Positions 8,067-9,650 of a DNA stretch of 9,650 nt are shown piece after piece. Source of the DNA: Bordetella parapertussis (lineage in GTDB: Bacteria > Pseudomonadota > Gammaproteobacteria > Burkholderiales > Burkholderiaceae_B); assembly GCA_945882005.1 (NCBI GenBank), contig CAMCWG010000096.1:1-9650 (forward strand), in the 5' to 3' direction. The notes below the pieces were generated by a model. It did not search any database. It saw only the letters and a program-made list of their open reading frames with translations, and was not told where the DNA came from. How positions within the stretch are numbered: position 1 is the first letter of the stretch; each line of letters starts with the position of its first letter. The position numbers and the translations under genes are program-made.

Positions 8067-8642
8067 TTACAGAACAAATAGAGGGAATAACGAAAAGCTG
8101 ATGCGACTAAGTACTATCGTCGCGACTTGCGCGAGCACCACGAAAACAAGAGGTGCCAAATCTAACGCACCAAACTTTGGGGTGATGCGACGAATCGGAG
8201 CAAGCAAGGGGTCAGTCAGCGTGGTGAGGACCGGCATGATAGTCGCCATGGGGTTGACCCACGAAAGTACCGCCTGAATGAGCGTCATCCAAACGATTAA
8301 ATTCAGTGCCCAACGACCTAAGGTGACGATGCTTGCGCCAACGAGGCCAGGCAAGAGCTTGACCGGCAACATGCTTGCTGTGGAAACCAGCCACATTAAG
8401 AGCAAATAAACTGCAGCTGCAAGCAAGGCCCCAAGTAGGCTCGCCCAGTCGAACATTCCACCCGGCGTGGGCACAATTTTGCGCAAAGGCTGCACCAACC
8501 AATTTGTGGCTTGGTAAATCGCCTGCGACATGGGATTAAAGGGGTGCAGCTTGGCGGCATGAATCCATGCACGGGCCAGCAGGATAGCCCCGACTAAATT
8601 AAAGACGATATCGAGTAAAAACCGAAGGATTTCACCAATCAT
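8067..8642 (-). CDS. yggT: YggT family integral membrane protein
   Basis: A 191-residue inner-membrane protein with two copies of the YGGT repeat, the common double form in proteobacteria. Membrane segments lie near 7-29, 66-88, 100-128 and 160-185. The two soluble repeat cores read NPMSQAIYQATNWLVQPLRK (36-55) and NPMATIMPVLTTLTDPLLAP (130-149), each followed by a similar (I/V)xPxxG(M/A)xD motif before the next membrane helix. Family members have been linked to osmotic or ion stress and, in other lineages, to division and membrane organisation; the precise function is unsettled. It precedes the MscS-type channel on the same strand, which fits a shared osmotic or envelope role, though that is an inference. 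The ATG at 8642 gives a typical start with only a weak ribosome site. Confidence 0.93.
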   Translation of the reverse strand: MIGEILRFLLDIVFNLVGAILLARAWIHAAKLHPFNPMSQAIYQATNWLVQPLRKIVPTPGGMFDWASLLGALLAAAVYLLLMWLVSTASMLPVKLLPGLVGASIVTLGRWALNLIVWMTLIQAVLSWVNPMATIMPVLTTLTDPLLAPIRRITPKFGALDLAPLVFVVLAQVATIVLSRISFSLFPLFVL

Positions 8643-8680
8643 GCGTGTACCGTTGCCCCGAATGAAAAGCCATGACCGCT

Positions 8681-8708
8681 ATTGTCGCACGCACTCGGGC
8701 GCAGTGAA
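8681..8708 (-). promoter_or_regulatory. Possible promoter for yggT-mscS
   Basis: On the minus strand TTCACT (8703-8708) and GACAAT (8681-8686) are separated by 16 bases. Each matches four of six consensus positions, about 38 bases before the yggT start. A promoter is expected here because an intrinsic terminator closes the upstream histone-like gene. The match itself is weak. Confidence 0.25.
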
Positions 8709-8759
8709 CAGCTTGGTTACAAAGTCGGGTGCTGTGCGCAGTGGATGGCGAGCACACAT

Positions 8760-8787
8760 AAAAAAACCGTCCGGCGAACCGGACGGT
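8760..8787 (-). terminator. Intrinsic terminator of the histone-like gene
   Basis: On the minus strand a perfect 9-bp GC-rich stem (ACCGTCCGG at 8787-8779 read downward, pairing with 8774-8766) encloses the loop TTCG and runs straight into a T-run (8766-8760). This is a textbook Rho-independent terminator. The plus-strand side has no T-run, so it acts on minus-strand transcription. It lies 28 bases after the stop of the -1 frame extension of the histone-like gene, but 150 bases after the stop of the primary frame. Confidence 0.93.
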
Positions 8788-8815
8788 CTGGTACCGCAAA
8801 ACCTTAGCTAAGCGC

Positions 8816-8941
8816 TCAGGGACGGCCGCCCGTAGGAAAGGGCCACGACGCTGCTGGATTCAGGGCAGTTTTTGCACCTGGAGCTGCAGCGGTCGAGGGG
8901 GCAGCGGCTGCCGGCTTCTTAGCAGCAGGCTTTTTAACTAT
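8816..8941 (-). other. Minus-1 frame extension of the histone-like gene
   Basis: Directly across the TAG stop of the histone-like gene, the -1 frame is open for 41 codons to a TGA at 8818-8816. It encodes IVKKPAAKKPAAAAPSTAAA and then PGAKTALNPAASWPFPTGGRP. The first part keeps the Lys/Pro/Ala composition of the main frame. The second resembles the non-repetitive C-terminal tail that I recall in Burkholderiales histone H1-like proteins (LNPAAxWPFPTG). Continuous reading would need one extra A, or two fewer, in the A10 run at 8941-8950, or a -1 slip there, and would give 141 residues. Composition, tail and terminator position support that this was, or still is, coding sequence. Confidence 0.75.
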
Positions 8942-9240
8942 TTTTTTTTTGCAACAGGCTTCTTAGCAGCTTTTTTGGCAGCAGGCTTCTTGGCCACTGC
9001 TTTCTTAGCTACTTTTTTCGCTGCTGGCTTCTTAGCAGCTGCCTTTTTTGCTACTTTTTTAGCGGCTGGCTTCTTAGCTGCAACTTTTTTCGCTGCTGGC
9101 TTCTTAGCTGCTACTTTCTTAACAACTTTCTTCGCTACTTTCTTAGCTGCTGGCTTCTTAGCAACTACTTTCTTAGCTGCAGGTTTTTTAGCTGCGGCTT
9201 TCTTTACTGCTTTTTTTGCTGCTTTTTTGGCTGTTGCCAT
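8938..9240 (-). CDS. Histone H1-like Lys/Ala-rich DNA-binding protein
   Basis: A 100-residue, extremely basic protein. After the first four residues (MATA) it contains only Lys, Ala, Val and Pro. The unit KKPAAKK occurs six times, often followed by VA or VV. This matches bacterial proteins resembling the C-terminal tail of eukaryotic histone H1, such as BpH1 of Bordetella and AlgP-like proteins, which bind DNA without sequence specificity and may help compact the nucleoid. A strong ribosome site, AAGGAG (9253-9248), lies 7 bases before the ATG, indicating efficient translation. The frame ends AKKK-TAG directly after ten consecutive A, and the -1 frame then continues the protein for 41 codons, so this frame alone is probably truncated relative to the family. 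The upstream neighbour on the same strand is nrdB, 262 bases away. Confidence 0.88.
   Translation of the reverse strand: MATAKKAAKKAVKKAAAKKPAAKKVVAKKPAAKKVAKKVVKKVAAKKPAAKKVAAKKPAAKKVAKKAAAKKPAAKKVAKKAVAKKPAAKKAAKKPVAKKK
8941..8950 (-). repeat. A10 homopolymer run at the end of the histone-like frame
   Basis: Ten T on the plus strand (ten A in the messenger), preceded by GTTGC and followed by TAGTTA. It reads GCA AAA AAA AAA TAG in frame and contains the slippery heptamer A AAA AAA. Other A-runs in this gene reach six or seven, so this is the longest. Runs of about nine or more A are known sites of transcriptional slippage and of length mutation in bacteria. Confidence 0.9.
9011..9108 (-). 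repeat. 26-bp direct repeats within the histone-like gene
   Basis: Positions 9011-9036 and 9083-9108 are identical over 26 bases, offset by 72 bases (24 codons), and encode the AKKPAAKKV unit. Many shorter near-copies surround them. Such internal repeats allow in-frame gain or loss of units by recombination or slipped replication, which fits the known length variation of this protein type between strains. Confidence 0.85.
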
Positions 9241-9502
9241 GGTAATACTCCTTAGTTCAGGGTCCCAAACATTAAAACCCGTGCTCGACTAGCCCCACCA
9301 TGAGACGTCGTTTCGCCCGAGTTATTCATCGGCACAAGCCTCTACTAACGTGCAGTAGAACAGCGGTTTGCGCTAATGAATCCGGCACAGCCATTTGAAC
9401 TGCCCCTCACTGGAGGCGCGAAGCAATTCAAATGGCACCAGCACGGCGGCTCTCACCGCCCACTGGCAAGTACTAAAGCGTAACAAGGCTCAAAATAGCG
9501 AA
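9241..9502 (-). other. Structured non-coding region between nrdB and the histone-like gene
   Basis: This 262-base stretch has no convincing coding sequence. In minus-strand direction it holds a 5-bp hairpin (GGCGG/CCGCC, 9445-9460), the large hairpin at 9390-9436, a 6-bp hairpin (TCTACT/AGTAGA, 9341-9359) and the ribosome site of the histone-like gene. A -10-like TTTAAT (9276-9271) lacks a good -35 partner. No U-tract follows any hairpin, so I see no intrinsic terminator for nrdB. Confidence 0.6.
9390..9436 (-). ncRNA. Candidate structured RNA element (47-nt hairpin)
   Basis: GCCATTTGAA (9390-9399) and TTCAAATGGC (9427-9436) are perfect inverted arms. In minus-strand RNA the pairing continues inward through G-U, A-U and G-C pairs to a 5-base loop (9411-9415), giving about 20 pairs with one mismatch (9407/9419). 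In plus-strand RNA four of those inner pairs become A-C mismatches. It may be a leader element of the histone-like messenger, a small RNA, or a 3' element of the nrdB messenger. No U-run follows. The structure is seen; the role is unknown. Confidence 0.45.
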
Positions 9503-9650
9503 TTATTCCCAGTTAAGGGCGCCGCCGGTTTGATACTCAATCACGCGTGTTTCAAAGAAATTGCGTTCCTTCTTTAAATCAATCATCTCTGCCATCCAGG
9601 GGAAAGGATTCTCTTCCTGGGCAAACAGAGGCTCAATTCCAATCTGTTGG
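9503..9650 (-). CDS. nrdB: Ribonucleotide reductase beta subunit, C-terminal fragment
   Basis: Only the last 48 codons are in the window; the gene continues beyond position 9650. The fragment reads QQIGIEPLFAQEENPFPWM, then AEMIDLKKERNFFETRV and IEYQTGGALNWE before TAA at 9505-9503. This closely resembles the C-terminus of class I ribonucleotide reductase beta subunits in Burkholderiales. The beta subunit houses the di-iron/tyrosyl radical site (outside the window) that starts reduction of ribonucleotides to deoxyribonucleotides with NrdA. The extreme C-terminus docks onto NrdA, and the conserved Tyr in IEYQ is the likely residue relaying the radical between subunits. The product call rests on recognising this tail. 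Confidence 0.94.
   Translation of the reverse strand, partial: QQIGIEPLFAQEENPFPWMAEMIDLKKERNFFETRVIEYQTGGALNWE

Noticed and set aside
8027..8077. TTG start extending the MscS-type protein by 17 residues
   Set aside because: It would place a polar stretch before a clear signal peptide beginning at the ATG at 8026, and it overlaps yggT. It remains possible but less likely.
8930..9235. Repetitive stretch resembling a CRISPR or satellite array
   Set aside because: The periodicity is codon-based (Lys-Lys-Pro-Ala-Ala units), with no constant repeat and spacer structure.
8975..9292. Plus-strand frame of 105 codons rich in Phe, Leu and Ala
   Set aside because: It is the antisense reading of the Lys/Ala repeats of the histone-like gene; the apparent hydrophobic repeats are a composition artefact.
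9395..9577. Plus-strand frame of 60 codons near the window end
   Set aside because: It crosses the hairpin region and the antisense of the nrdB C-terminus, and has no coding signature.

Overview
The window looks like an ordinary chromosomal housekeeping segment of a betaproteobacterium, most likely Burkholderiales and perhaps an Alcaligenaceae-like genus. I infer this from the gene content (aroQ-accB-accC-prmA, a short Lys/Ala histone H1-like protein, and a NrdB C-terminus resembling those of that order) and from the middling GC content. I see no integrase, transposase, CRISPR array or phage gene.

Plus strand, 1-5638: one co-directional gene cluster. It starts with aroQ (type II dehydroquinase, shikimate pathway), accB and accC (biotin carrier and biotin carboxylase of acetyl-CoA carboxylase) and prmA (methyltransferase for ribosomal protein L11). 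It continues with a zinc-ribbon/DUF3426 membrane protein, a PfkB-family kinase resembling actinobacterial adenosine kinase, and a glycine-zipper outer-membrane lipoprotein. Spacings of 1 to 57 bases suggest one operon, perhaps with internal control points: a small palindrome before accB and a GC-rich hairpin between accC and prmA.

Minus strand, 5666-8642: yggT (YGGT-repeat membrane protein) followed by a large MscS-type mechanosensitive channel with a signal peptide and a long coiled-coil periplasmic region. These probably form a two-gene unit convergent with the first cluster.

Minus strand, 8760-9650: the 3' end of nrdB (ribonucleotide reductase beta subunit), a 262-base non-coding stretch with several hairpins, and a histone H1-like gene ending at an intrinsic terminator.

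The most notable feature is in the histone-like gene. Its frame closes at a TAG immediately after a run of ten A. In the -1 frame the sequence continues for 41 more codons with the same Lys/Pro/Ala composition, then a non-repetitive tail ending WPFPTGGRP. It stops 28 bases before the terminator hairpin. Ribosomal or transcriptional slippage, phase variation, or a homopolymer sequencing error could each explain this. The second notable item is a 47-nt hairpin upstream of this gene that pairs far better in minus-strand RNA than in plus-strand RNA. I see no evidence of a wholly new multi-gene system.
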